A stretch of 64,000 nt of DNA, taken from contig CALADQ010000010.1 in NCBI GenBank assembly GCA_937890765.1, positions 1-64,000 on the forward strand, in the 5' to 3' direction. The notes below the pieces were generated by a model. The model saw only the letters and a list, made by a program, of their open reading frames with translations. It was not told the origin of the DNA and ran no database searches. The DNA is from an uncultured Candidatus Neoarthromitus sp. (GTDB lineage: Bacteria > Bacillota > Clostridia > Clostridiales > Clostridiaceae). Position numbers and translations under genes: made by a program. The first letter of the stretch is position 1. Each line of letters opens with the position of its first letter. Shown here one piece after another: positions 34,126 to 43,695 of this stretch.

Positions 34126-35015
34126 TGAGAGTTTCTAGCTTTAAGGGGTTTACGTTTGATGCTGTGAAAAGTTTGTTTAGAAATAAAACAATAAGCATAG
34201 CAACCATAGTTAATATAGTTGTTACGCTAACTATTTACGGAATATTTTTGATACTTATGAACGTTATAGTTAATAATGTTAATGATGTTGAATCAAGACT
34301 TCAATTAAAGGTTTATTTAAAAGATTCAATAACTGTTGAAGAACAACAAAGAATAAAAGATGTAATTGATTCAGTCGAAGGAGCTAGTGAAGTTTATTAT
34401 GAAAGTAAAAACGATGCTCTTAAAAAATTTAGGGAGCAACTTCAAGATTATGCTTGGATGACTGAAGGTTATGATGAAACTAATAATCCTCTTCCTAGTG
34501 CTTATGTTATTAAAATTAATTCGCCAGAAATTTCTTATGAGATAGAGGAAAAGTTAAATGGACTTCAAGGAATTGATGATATAGGAAGCGATAAGGTTTT
34601 AGTCAGAGAAGTTTCAAAAATATCTTCATTTATAAAGATTGCTTGGATTGGATTATCGTTTATATTAATTCTTGTTTCTTTGTTTTTAATAATGAACACA
34701 ATTAAGCTCACAATTTATTCTAGGAGAAAAGAAATTTATATAATGAAGTTTGTTGGAGCTACAGATTGGTTTATAAGATGGCCTTTTGTTATAGAAGGAA
34801 TTATACTTGGAGTTATTGGTGGAGCTTTGTCAATAGCGATTGTTTTTTATGCGTATAATTCTATTTATAGTGTTTTAATAGATAAAAATTTATTTTCCTA
34901 TTTAGTATCTCCGTCAACTATATTAAGTAAATTATCTTTTCACTTTATATCTATAGGAGTTTTGGTAGGAATGGTAGGAAGCATTGTTTCTTTAAGGAAG
35001 TTTTTGAAAGTTTAA
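34125..35015 (+). CDS. ftsX: Cell division protein FtsX
   Basis: A 296-residue permease-like protein with four membrane helices: one at about 23-46, three in the last 125 residues, and a large extracellular loop between (about 50-165). KLTIYSRRKEIYIMKFVGATDWFIRWPFVIEGIILGVIGG is the FtsX/MacB core. The external loop contacts wall hydrolases or their partners; the next gene encodes an exported S41 protease, a common neighbour in Firmicutes. Confidence 0.95.
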   Translation: MRVSSFKGFTFDAVKSLFRNKTISIATIVNIVVTLTIYGIFLILMNVIVNNVNDVESRLQLKVYLKDSITVEEQQRIKDVIDSVEGASEVYYESKNDALKKFREQLQDYAWMTEGYDETNNPLPSAYVIKINSPEISYEIEEKLNGLQGIDDIGSDKVLVREVSKISSFIKIAWIGLSFILILVSLFLIMNTIKLTIYSRRKEIYIMKFVGATDWFIRWPFVIEGIILGVIGGALSIAIVFYAYNSIYSVLIDKNLFSYLVSPSTILSKLSFHFISIGVLVGMVGSIVSLRKFLKV

Positions 35016-35088
35016 GTATTTTAATTTGAATATTTAAATATTTTTAATGGAATAATAAGCCTAGTGTCATTGAGATTTGGAGGAATTT

Positions 35089-36366
35089 ATGAATACTCAT
35101 AGTAGCAATAGTAATTTGGACTTTAATGAATCTGAGTTTAAGAAAGGAAATTCAAACAGACGAAAAACTCTCATAATTTTATTAATCGTAATAGCTTTTA
35201 TTATATCTAATTTGTTTTCTTATGTTTATGGTGTTAGTTTCATTTTAGGTTCTCGCGGTGCTAATGGAATTAAATCTATATCAGGAGACATTAGAAACTA
35301 TAGGAAATTCTTTTTAGTTAGAAACATAATTGAAGGCGCTTATAACGGAGAAATTGATAGCGAAAAATTATATGATGGAGCTATAAGAGGAATGATAAAT
35401 TCTTTGGAGGATCCTTATACTGTTTATATGGATAAAAAAGAATTTCAAGAGTTCACATTTAGAAGTGAAGGAAACTATGTGGGAATTGGTATTCAAGTTG
35501 CACCTAAAGATAATAAAATTGTTGTAGTTTCCGTTTTTGAAAATTCTCCTGCAAATAAAGTTGGTATACGTGCAGGTGATTTTATAATAAAAGTTTCAAA
35601 TGAAAATGTTAGTATGGATATTGATCAGGCTATAAACCTTATAAAAGGTGAAGAGGGTACTAAGGTTAATATAACAATTGAAAGAGATGGAGAAGAAATT
35701 TCTTTCGAGGTTAATAGAGAGAAAATAAATATACAACCTGTGGAATACGAAAAAATAGATGAAGATATTTCTTACATTAAAATTAATTCGTTTGATGAAA
35801 ATTCTTCCAAAGGAGTTAGGGAAGCTTTAGAGAAAATTGGTTCCAAAGGATTAATTTTGGATTTAAGAGGAAATCCTGGAGGATTATTAACTGAATGTGT
35901 TAGTATAGCTTCTCAGTTTTTAGAAGAGGGAAGCGTTATAGTTTCAACAGATAATAAAAATGGAATTTCAGAAGTTTTAAAAGCAACAAAGGGAATTGGA
36001 GAAAATATTGAAATTGTTGTATTAGGTGATGGTGGAAGTGCAAGTGCTTCTGAAGTTTTAATAGGAGCTTTAAGAGATCATAATAGAGCTACGTTTGTAG
36101 GAAGTAAAACTTTTGGTAAAGGATTGGTTCAAAGGGTTTTTGAACTTGGTGATGGAAGTGGATTTAAAGTTACTGTTTCAAAATATTATACGCCTAATGG
36201 AGATTATATAAATGGAGTTGGAATTAGTCCTGATGTTAATATTGAGTACGACCAAAATCAGTATATAAAAAATAGAGATGAGGATAATGGGGATAAAGAA
36301 ATTTTGATAAAGTTGGATCCTCAATATCAAAAAGCTCTTGAGATTATAAGGGAGAAAATTAAATGA
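35089..36366 (+). CDS. ctpA: C-terminal processing protease (S41 family, PDZ domain)
   Basis: A 425-residue membrane-anchored protease. There is a membrane helix at about 25-47, the S41 N-terminal helices, a PDZ domain (about 115-195; GNYVGIGIQVAPKD, GIRAGDFIIKVSNENV), and the catalytic domain with Ser in LGDGGSASASEVL and Lys in GSKTFGKGLVQ. It cleaves exported proteins from their C-termini. I start at ATG 35089 after TTGGAGGA; the frame opens at a TTG inside that site. The following gene overlaps the stop by four bases. Confidence 0.93.
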   Translation: MNTHSSNSNLDFNESEFKKGNSNRRKTLIILLIVIAFIISNLFSYVYGVSFILGSRGANGIKSISGDIRNYRKFFLVRNIIEGAYNGEIDSEKLYDGAIRGMINSLEDPYTVYMDKKEFQEFTFRSEGNYVGIGIQVAPKDNKIVVVSVFENSPANKVGIRAGDFIIKVSNENVSMDIDQAINLIKGEEGTKVNITIERDGEEISFEVNREKINIQPVEYEKIDEDISYIKINSFDENSSKGVREALEKIGSKGLILDLRGNPGGLLTECVSIASQFLEEGSVIVSTDNKNGISEVLKATKGIGENIEIVVLGDGGSASASEVLIGALRDHNRATFVGSKTFGKGLVQRVFELGDGSGFKVTVSKYYTPNGDYINGVGISPDVNIEYDQNQYIKNRDEDNGDKEILIKLDPQYQKALEIIREKIK

Positions 36367-37022
36367 TTTACGTTTTGGTTTTATCTTTTATAATGAATTT
36401 AGTTTATTATTTTAAAAATTTTAAGGGGAGTTTTAAGCTCCTCTGTTTTTTTGTTTTGAAAACTTTCATTTTAATTTTAATTTTCAATTTTATGTTTGAG
36501 TTTATGAAGGAAATTTTTTTAATAAAGAATTTTGATTTTGGAGTTGTGATTTTAATTTATTTTGTTAGTTTAATTTTGTATTTTGTTTTTCCTAATAAGT
36601 ACGCTTGCATAAGTTATGGATTTTTTATTAGCTATTTTGCTTTAATAGGAATAAAACAAAACTTTTTTAGGGAAGGTTTATTTATGATTTCGGTGTTTCA
36701 TTTATTTGAAGGGATTTATGTTATTTTAAATTCGTTTTCTAAATGGGAAAATAATTTTTGTAAAATATATTTGCCCTTTATGATTAATAAAGTGCCGTTG
36801 ATTTTTATTATTGCTTGTAGAAGAAGCTATTTTGGATTAAAAAATTTTTCTGGAATAGTTTCGGGATTTGTTATTTTAATTTATAGTTTTATATCTATGG
36901 CCTTTGGATTTTTAGGTGGAAATGTTTTGATTGAAATATTTTTAATATTAACGTTAATTTTATTACATGAAAATCTTTATTTAATAGATAAATTTTTAAA
37001 TTGTAAATTTAAAATAAAATAA
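36363..37022 (+). CDS. Polytopic membrane protein of unknown function
   Basis: A 219-residue protein with about six hydrophobic segments and few charges outside them. I do not recognise a family. It overlaps the ctpA stop by four bases (ATGA), so it is made with the protease. In other clostridia a membrane protein with a PDZ domain often follows ctpA; this one may be a shortened or diverged counterpart, but no PDZ part is visible. Confidence 0.7.
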   Translation: MIYVLVLSFIMNLVYYFKNFKGSFKLLCFFVLKTFILILIFNFMFEFMKEIFLIKNFDFGVVILIYFVSLILYFVFPNKYACISYGFFISYFALIGIKQNFFREGLFMISVFHLFEGIYVILNSFSKWENNFCKIYLPFMINKVPLIFIIACRRSYFGLKNFSGIVSGFVILIYSFISMAFGFLGGNVLIEIFLILTLILLHENLYLIDKFLNCKFKIK

Positions 37023-37054
37023 GTTTTGTTATGTACTTTTTGTTTTTGATATGG

Positions 37055-37060
37055 TACAAT
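37055..37060 (+). promoter_or_regulatory. Candidate -10 box for the uvrB transcript
   Basis: TACAAT preceded by ATGG matches the extended -10 style seen elsewhere in the window (TGGTATAAT). It lies 155 bases ahead of the uvrB start, leaving room for the nested inverted repeat in the leader. Confidence 0.4.
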
Positions 37061-37124
37061 TTTTGAACATAAAGAAATGTATTTATTAAAATTTAATTTT
37101 GTAATTGTGATTTTTTTAAACTGG

Positions 37125-37190
37125 AAAAGTTCGTGTGTAGAGTTAAGGGCCAATTTTAAAATTGGTGTGCTATACGCGAACTTTTTTAGC
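37125..37190 (+). repeat. Nested inverted repeat in the uvrB leader
   Basis: Three nested arms are visible: AAAAGTTCG (37125-37133) with CGAACTTTT (37177-37185); GTGTAG (37135-37140) with CTATAC (37170-37175); and a central palindrome CCAATTTTAAAATTGG (37150-37165). The outer arm runs into a short T run, so it could act as a terminator or attenuator. It lies between the uvrB promoter and start. I know no element with this form. Confidence 0.6.
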
Positions 37191-37214
37191 AATAATCAAG
37201 AGGTGAAAAAAGTT

Positions 37215-39188
37215 TTGTGCTTTAAAATAAATTCAAAATTTAAACCTATGGGAGATCAGCCTTCAGCAATAAATGCTTTAGTTGATTCAATAAACAGTGG
37301 AAACAAATATCAAACGCTTTTGGGAGTTACGGGTTCTGGGAAAACTTTTACAATGGCAAATGTAATAGAAAGACTTCAACGTCCTTCCATAGTTTTAGCT
37401 CACAACAAAATTTTAGCTGCTCAATTGTGTTCTGAGTTTAGAGAATTTTTTCCTAACAATGCTGTGGAGTATTTTGTTTCTTATTACGATTACTATCAAC
37501 CTGAAGCCTACGTTCCTCACACAGATACATTTATAGAAAAAGATGCAAGTATAAATCAAGAAATAGATAAGCTTCGACACTCTGCAACTTCTTCTTTAGT
37601 TGAAAGAAGAGATACCATAATCGTTGCATCAGTTTCTTGTATTTATGGTTTAGGTAATCCCATTGAATATAAAAATTTAGTTATTAATTTGAGAGTTGGA
37701 ATGATTAAAGATAGGGATGAGGTTATAAGAAAACTTGTTGAAATTCAATATGAAAGAAATGAAATTGATTTTTCAAGGGGAACATTTCGAGTAAAAGGAG
37801 ATGTTTTAGATGTGGTTCCTGCTTCAAGCTTTAATGAAGGTATAAGGATACATTTTTTTGGAGATGAAATTGAAAAAATAAATGAGTTTGATGTGTTAAC
37901 GGGAAAAGTTACTTCAGAAATTTTTCACGTTTCAATTTATCCAGCCTCTCACTTTGCAACTTCAAAAGAAAGAATAGAAAGGGCAATTGGTGAAATAAAT
38001 ATCGAATTAAATGAAAGAGTTAAATATTTTGAAGAGAGAGGAAAACTTTTAGAAGCTCAGCGCATTAAAGAAAGAACGAATTACGATATAGAAATGCTCA
38101 GGGAAATGGGATACTGTAGTGGGATTGAAAATTATTCGAGAATTATGGATGGAAGGAAAAAAGGAAGTGAGCCTTACACACTATTTGATTATTTTCCAGA
38201 AGATTTTTTAATTTTTATAGATGAATCTCACGTAACAATTCCACAAATTAGAGCAATGTATGCAGGAGATAAATCGAGAAAAGATTCGTTAGTTGAGTAT
38301 GGATTTAGACTTCCATGTGCCTACGATAATAGGCCACTTAAGTTTAATGAGTTTGAGGAAAAAATAAATCAAGTTGTGTTTGTTTCAGCAACTCCTTCTC
38401 AATATGAAAATGAACATCAGCAAGTTGTGGTAGAACAAATTATAAGACCAACTGGTTTATTAGATCCAATTGTTGAAGTTAGGACAATAGAAAATCAAAT
38501 TGATGATTTGTATTTTGAAATAAATGAAGTTATAAAAAAAGGATTTAGGGTTTTGGTAACCACGCTTACTAAAAAGATGGCGGAAAATTTAACTGAATAT
38601 TTAAATGATTTAAATGTTAAAACTACATATATGCATTCTGATGTTAAAACAATAGACAGAATGGAAATAATTCGAGATTTAAGAGTTGGGAAATTTGATG
38701 TTTTAGTTGGTATAAATCTTTTAAGAGAAGGGCTTGATATTCCTGAAGTTTCTTTAGTTGCAATTTTAGATGCAGACAAAGAAGGTTTTCTTCGATCTGA
38801 AACGAGTTTAATACAAACTATAGGAAGAGCGGCCAGAAATTCAGAGAGCAAAGTTATAATGTATGGTGATGTTGTTACTAATTCTATGAACAAAGCTATT
38901 TGTGAAACAAAAAGAAGAAGAGAAATACAAATTAAATACAATAAAGAGCACAATATAGTTCCTAAAACTGTGGTTAAAGATATTCATGAAATTATACAAG
39001 CGACCAAAATTTCTAAAGGTGAAGTAAAAGCAAAATTAGATATAGATATACCTTTTGATTTAAGGGAAAGAAGCAAGCTTATAAAAAATCTTGAAAAAGA
39101 AATGAGAGAGTATGCAGATAATTTGGATTTTGAAAAAGCTATTGAGATTAGAAATAAAATAAGTGAAATCAGAAATACTATAATTTAA
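37215..39188 (+). CDS. uvrB: UvrABC system protein B
   Basis: A 657-residue excision-repair helicase. The start is [19 protein letters not shown], with Walker [15 protein letters not shown], the beta-hairpin [31 protein letters not shown], and helicase motifs [26 protein letters not shown] and IGRAARN. The C-terminal UVR helix ([20 protein letters not shown]) binds UvrC. I prefer TTG at 37215: AAGAGGTG lies nine bases upstream and the protein then matches other UvrB N-termini. The frame is open back to 37077, but that part covers the nested repeat and has no UvrB homology. GTG at 37203 is another option. Confidence 0.93.
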   Translation: MCFKINSKFKPMGDQPSAINALVDSINSGNKYQTLLGVTGSGKTFTMANVIERLQRPSIVLAHNKILAAQLCSEFREFFPNNAVEYFVSYYDYYQPEAYVPHTDTFIEKDASINQEIDKLRHSATSSLVERRDTIIVASVSCIYGLGNPIEYKNLVINLRVGMIKDRDEVIRKLVEIQYERNEIDFSRGTFRVKGDVLDVVPASSFNEGIRIHFFGDEIEKINEFDVLTGKVTSEIFHVSIYPASHFATSKERIERAIGEINIELNERVKYFEERGKLLEAQRIKERTNYDIEMLREMGYCSGIENYSRIMDGRKKGSEPYTLFDYFPEDFLIFIDESHVTIPQIRAMYAGDKSRKDSLVEYGFRLPCAYDNRPLKFNEFEEKINQVVFVSATPSQYENEHQQVVVEQIIRPTGLLDPIVEVRTIENQIDDLYFEINEVIKKGFRVLVTTLTKKMAENLTEYLNDLNVKTTYMHSDVKTIDRMEIIRDLRVGKFDVLVGINLLREGLDIPEVSLVAILDADKEGFLRSETSLIQTIGRAARNSESKVIMYGDVVTNSMNKAICETKRRREIQIKYNKEHNIVPKTVVKDIHEIIQATKISKGEVKAKLDIDIPFDLRERSKLIKNLEKEMREYADNLDFEKAIEIRNKISEIRNTII

Positions 39189-39204
39189 AATTTGAGAGGA
39201 TTAA

Positions 39205-42024
39205 ATGGATTATATTGAAATAAAAGGTGCTAGAGTAAATAATTTAAAAAACTGTAATGTTAAATTTCCTAGGAATAAATTAGTCGTGTTTACAGGGGTT
39301 TCTGGTTCTGGAAAAACTTCTTTGGCTTTTGATACTTTGTATGCAGAGGGACAAAGAAGATATGTTGAATCTCTTTCAACTTATGCAAGACAATTTTTAG
39401 GGCAAATGGATAAACCAGATGTTGATTCAATAACAGGTCTTTCTCCAGCTATATCCATAGATCAAAAAACAACATCTAGGAATCCACGTTCAACTGTTGG
39501 TACGGTTACAGAAATATATGATTATTTAAGACTTCTTTATTCAAGAGCAGGAACTCCCCATTGTTATAAGTGCGGTAGAGAAATTAAACGTCAATCTATA
39601 GATCAAATAGTAGATAGTATTTTAAGTTTAGGTGAAGGAGTTAAAATTCAAATTCTTTCTCCAATTGTGAGAAACAAAAAAGGAAAGCATGAAAAAATAA
39701 TAGAGAATATAAACAAGCAGGGATTTGTTAGAGCGAGAATAGATGGAGAAAATTATGATTTATCTTCACAAGAAATTGATTTAGATAAAAACAAAAAACA
39801 TTCAATAGATATTGTAGTTGATAGAATTATAATTAAAGATTCATTGAGAGGAAGAATTTTTGAATCTTTGGAAACGAGTCTTAAATTTTCAGATGGAATT
39901 GTTTTAGTTGATGTAATTGGTTCAGATGAGCTTTTGTTCTCTGAAAAATTTTCTTGCGTTCATTGTCAAGTTAGCATAGAAGAGTTAGAACCTAGAAGTT
40001 TTTCGTTTAACGCACCTTTTGGAAAGTGCAACGATTGCGATGGTTTAGGAAAAAAGTTTGAAATAGATACGAATCTTTTAGTTGAGAATGAAGAATTATC
40101 TATTTTAAATGGTGCCATCAGAATATTTGGAGAAGGTTCTTTAAAGGAAGGAAGTTGGAACATTAGTGTTTTTAAAGAACTCGCAAATCACTTAAAATTT
40201 TCTTTAGATGAGCCATTTAAAAATTTAAGCGATGATGTAAAAGAGAAAGTATTTTTTGGAATTGATGAACCATTACTTGTTAAATATGAACGTGAAGGGA
40301 TTAAAAATGTATTTAAACATAAGTTTGAGGGAGTGGTAAACAATTTAAAAAGAAGATATAAGGAAAGCAACTCTGATTATGTAAAGAGAGAAATAGAAAA
40401 GTACATGACTAATAGAATTTGTAAATCGTGTGATGGAAGTAGATTAAGACCAGAAGTTTTAGCTGTTAAATTTGGAGGAGTAAACATTTATGAATTAACA
40501 CAAATGAGCGTTAAAGATTCATTGGAATTTTTAAATAATGTTGAGATTCAAGGAAAAAATAAAATCGTATCTGAACCCATTATAAATGAAATTTTAAGTA
40601 GACTTTCGTTTTTAAACAATGTTGGGCTTTCGTATTTAGATTTAGCGAGGACAGCCTCGACTTTATCTGGAGGAGAATCTCAAAGAATAAGACTTGCTAC
40701 TCAAATAGGTTCAAGCTTAGTCGGAGTTTTATATGTGTTAGATGAACCTAGCATTGGGCTTCATCAGCGTGATAATGATATGTTAATTGAAACTTTGAAA
40801 AATTTAAGGGATATTGGTAATTCTGTTGTTGTAGTTGAACATGATGAGGATACTATTAGAGAAGCAGATTTTATTGTCGATGTAGGTAGACTAGCAGGAG
40901 AAAATGGTGGGAATATAGTTTATCAAGGTGATTTTAATGGGATATTAAATTGTGAAGAATCCATTACAGGAGCATATTTAAGAGGAGATGAAAAAATACA
41001 AGTTCCAAAGGAACGAAATGATGGCAATGGAAAATTTCTTGAAATATATGGTGCTTGTGAAAATAATTTAAAATCTATTGATGTTAAAGTTCCATTAGGG
41101 ACATTAACAATAGTAACAGGAGTTTCAGGATCAGGTAAAAGTACTTTAGTAAACGAAGTTTTATACAATGAGGTTTATAATGAGTTGAATTTTAAAAATC
41201 AAAAAAATGTTAAGTGTAGTAAAGTTAAAGGCATTGATAATTTAGATAAAATAATAAATATAGATCAATCGCCTATAGGAAGAACTCCACGTTCTAATGC
41301 TGCAACTTACATAGGAGTATTTGATATAATAAGGGAGCTTTTTTCAAATGCTAATGATTCTAAAATTAGAGGTTATAAACCAGGAAGATTTAGTTTTAAT
41401 GTAAAGGGAGGTAGATGTGAATCATGTCAAGGAGATGGAATGATAAGAATAGAGATGCAATTTTTATCTGATGTATATGTTCCTTGTGAGGTTTGTAAAG
41501 GAAGTAGATATAACAAAGAAACTCTTGAAGTTAAATACAAGGGAAAGAGTATATCAGATGTTTTAAATATGACTGTTGAAGAAGCTATGTTGTTTTTTGA
41601 ATCCATTCCTAGAATTTATAATAAGATAAAGACTTTAAATGATGTAGGTCTTTCGTATATTAAATTAGGTCAAAGTTCCACAACTTTGTCAGGTGGAGAA
41701 GCTCAAAGAGTTAAGCTAGCTAATGAGCTTTGTAAGAAAAGTACAGGAAGGACATTATATATTTTGGATGAGCCTACTACAGGTCTTCATGTTTATGATG
41801 TTAGTAAGCTTATTGATATTTTGAAATTGTTAGTTAAAAGTGGAAATACGGTTATTGTGATAGAGCACAATTTAGATGTTATTAAAAATGGAGATTATAT
41901 AATAGATTTGGGTCCAGAAGGCGGAATTAATGGAGGGAATATAGTTTGTTGTGGAACTCCAGAAGAAATTTGTTTAGTTGAAAAGTCGTACACTGGTAAA
42001 TACTTGAGGAAATATTTGTTTTAA
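39205..42024 (+). CDS. uvrA: UvrABC system protein A
   Basis: A 939-residue ABC-type damage sensor with two ATPase cassettes (GVSGSGKTSLAFDTLYAEGQRRYVESLS near 32 and GVSGSGKSTLVNEVLY near 640) and two signature sequences (TLSGGESQRIRLATQIGS, TLSGGEAQRVKLANEL). Zinc modules are seen at CYKCGREI, CVHCQVS...CNDCDGLG and CESCQGDG...CEVCKGSR. It loads UvrB at lesions. It follows uvrB by 16 bases with GAGAGG before the ATG. Confidence 0.97.
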   Translation: MDYIEIKGARVNNLKNCNVKFPRNKLVVFTGVSGSGKTSLAFDTLYAEGQRRYVESLSTYARQFLGQMDKPDVDSITGLSPAISIDQKTTSRNPRSTVGTVTEIYDYLRLLYSRAGTPHCYKCGREIKRQSIDQIVDSILSLGEGVKIQILSPIVRNKKGKHEKIIENINKQGFVRARIDGENYDLSSQEIDLDKNKKHSIDIVVDRIIIKDSLRGRIFESLETSLKFSDGIVLVDVIGSDELLFSEKFSCVHCQVSIEELEPRSFSFNAPFGKCNDCDGLGKKFEIDTNLLVENEELSILNGAIRIFGEGSLKEGSWNISVFKELANHLKFSLDEPFKNLSDDVKEKVFFGIDEPLLVKYEREGIKNVFKHKFEGVVNNLKRRYKESNSDYVKREIEKYMTNRICKSCDGSRLRPEVLAVKFGGVNIYELTQMSVKDSLEFLNNVEIQGKNKIVSEPIINEILSRLSFLNNVGLSYLDLARTASTLSGGESQRIRLATQIGSSLVGVLYVLDEPSIGLHQRDNDMLIETLKNLRDIGNSVVVVEHDEDTIREADFIVDVGRLAGENGGNIVYQGDFNGILNCEESITGAYLRGDEKIQVPKERNDGNGKFLEIYGACENNLKSIDVKVPLGTLTIVTGVSGSGKSTLVNEVLYNEVYNELNFKNQKNVKCSKVKGIDNLDKIINIDQSPIGRTPRSNAATYIGVFDIIRELFSNANDSKIRGYKPGRFSFNVKGGRCESCQGDGMIRIEMQFLSDVYVPCEVCKGSRYNKETLEVKYKGKSISDVLNMTVEEAMLFFESIPRIYNKIKTLNDVGLSYIKLGQSSTTLSGGEAQRVKLANELCKKSTGRTLYILDEPTTGLHVYDVSKLIDILKLLVKSGNTVIVIEHNLDVIKNGDYIIDLGPEGGINGGNIVCCGTPEEICLVEKSYTGKYLRKYLF

Positions 42025-42036
42025 AGATGGGGAATC

Positions 42037-42471
42037 ATGAATTTTATTCATTTTCTTTCAAAATTAATTTCGATATTATTTGTTTTTTTACTTTTTTTAA
42101 TTACATTAAATTTGATTAAAAATTATTTAGAAGATTTGAAAGGGTTTTTAAATAATGATATTGTTTATAAAAATGTTTTTTTGAAAGTTGTTAAATCTCC
42201 TTTTAGGAGTTTATCTGAAGGGAGAGTTGTAGAAATTTTTGATAAAATTTCCATAGGTAATGATAAAAGCAATGATATTTATTTGAATATTAGTTTAAAA
42301 AAATCTTTTAAAGTTGCTTTTTATAATGACAATCAAGGAATTTATATTGAAAATTTTGGAGATAAAGAAGATGTTTCAGTTAATGATAATAATATTTTGG
42401 AGAGAATTAAGCTTAAAGGAGATGAAGTAATATCTATAAATAATGTTTCTTTTAAATTGATTATAAAATAG
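42037..42471 (+). CDS. Membrane-anchored FHA-like domain protein
   Basis: A 144-residue protein with one N-terminal membrane helix (about 10-32) and a C-terminal beta-rich part (about 68-142). GRVVEIFDKISIGNDKSNDIYLNISLKKSFKVAFYND follows the FHA pattern (IGRxxxNDI..), although the usual Arg is replaced by Asn. An FHA-FtsW-PBP gene order is common in clostridia and links phospho-Thr signalling to wall synthesis. Loss of the phosphate-binding Arg makes phosphopeptide binding doubtful. GGGGA precedes the ATG. Confidence 0.75.
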   Translation: MNFIHFLSKLISILFVFLLFLITLNLIKNYLEDLKGFLNNDIVYKNVFLKVVKSPFRSLSEGRVVEIFDKISIGNDKSNDIYLNISLKKSFKVAFYNDNQGIYIENFGDKEDVSVNDNNILERIKLKGDEVISINNVSFKLIIK

Positions 42472-42481
42472 CGGTGATTAG

Positions 42482-43687
42482 ATGGAAATATGTGAGAGAT
42501 CTTATAATGGAATTTATTTTATATTGAATATATTTTTGGCGTTGATTTTGTTTTCTAACATTGTGTTTTTTAAGGGGATTATTGATTTTAAACTAGGATT
42601 CATTATAGTTTCTTATTTTTCTTTGATAATTTTAAATAAAATTTTTAATTTATATAAATTTAGGTGTGATGAAAGTTTAAGTTTAATAGTTAATTTGTTT
42701 TTATTAATGAGTCTGGTTATTTTGTATAGAATAAATCCTGAAATAAGTTTTAAACAAATGATGTTTGTAATTGTTGGATATTTTATATATTTTTCTATAA
42801 ATTATTTTGTAAAAGATATTAGTAAATTTTACAAATTTAAAAATACATATTTTTTAATGACATTTCTCTTTATGAGCTTATCCTTTTTCTTTGGAAAATA
42901 TATAAATGGTTCAAAAAATTGGGTTTCATTTTTTGGTATTACATTTCAGCCTTCAGAGTTTGGAAAAATATTTTTAATTCTTTATGTTTCATCGGTTTTA
43001 AGAGATAAGAGAGATAAAAAAGATAAATATTTATGCGTGCTTTTGTTAATGTGTACAATAACTTTTTTAGTTCTTCAAAGGGATTTAGGAACTGCGCTTA
43101 TTGTTTTTATAGTTGTTATGATAATGTATTACATGAAAACTTATAAATATAAATTTTTGTTGTTCAGTTGCTTGTCCACTTTTTTAGCTGGAATAGTTGC
43201 TTATTTTAAATTTTCTCACGTTAGAGTGAGAGTTAAAGCTTGGCTTAGACCTGAAAGCGATCCTAATGGGTCATCTTATCAAGTTTTGCAAGGTTTTTTT
43301 GCAATGAGTTCAGGTGGATTGTTTGGTAAAGGGCTTTACAGAGGAAGTGTTGAACTTATACCTGTTAATTATACAGATTATATATTTGTTAGTATAGTCG
43401 AAGAGTTTGGAATTTTAAGTGGTATAGTTATTGTTGTGCTATATTTTTTATTTTTTATAAGAGTGTTTTCAAAGGCGATGATGTTAAATAAAAATTTTGA
43501 AAGTTTATTGTTGGTATTAGGATTTTCAATTTTAATTTGTTTTCAAACTTTTTTGATTTTAGGAGGAACCCTAAATTTAATTCCTTTAACAGGAGTTACT
43601 CTTCCTTTTATAAGTTATGGAGGAAGTTCTTTGATAAGTATGTTTTTAATATTTGGTATAATTCAAAAAGTTTTGGAAGGGAAGTAG
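42482..43687 (+). CDS. FtsW/RodA/SpoVE-family peptidoglycan glycosyltransferase
   Basis: A 401-residue SEDS protein with ten membrane helices. Conserved parts are FFGITFQPSEFGKIFLILYVS, LVLQRDLGTALIVF with the catalytic Asp, the GSSYQVLQGFFAMSSGGLFGKGL loop, DYIFVSIVEEFG and TGVTLPFISYGGSS. It polymerises lipid II together with the class B PBP encoded nine bases downstream. FtsW, RodA and SpoVE cannot be separated by sequence alone here. Confidence 0.92.
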   Translation: MEICERSYNGIYFILNIFLALILFSNIVFFKGIIDFKLGFIIVSYFSLIILNKIFNLYKFRCDESLSLIVNLFLLMSLVILYRINPEISFKQMMFVIVGYFIYFSINYFVKDISKFYKFKNTYFLMTFLFMSLSFFFGKYINGSKNWVSFFGITFQPSEFGKIFLILYVSSVLRDKRDKKDKYLCVLLLMCTITFLVLQRDLGTALIVFIVVMIMYYMKTYKYKFLLFSCLSTFLAGIVAYFKFSHVRVRVKAWLRPESDPNGSSYQVLQGFFAMSSGGLFGKGLYRGSVELIPVNYTDYIFVSIVEEFGILSGIVIVVLYFLFFIRVFSKAMMLNKNFESLLLVLGFSILICFQTFLILGGTLNLIPLTGVTLPFISYGGSSLISMFLIFGIIQKVLEGK

Positions 43688-43695
43688 ATGTGTGA

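Noticed and set aside
37077..37214. N-terminal extension of uvrB back to 37077
   Set aside because: The extra 46 residues have no UvrB homology and cover the nested inverted repeat. A ribosome site lies directly ahead of 37215.
38495..38953. Minus-strand frame of 152 codons inside uvrB
   Set aside because: It is antisense to helicase motifs of uvrB and has no start signal.
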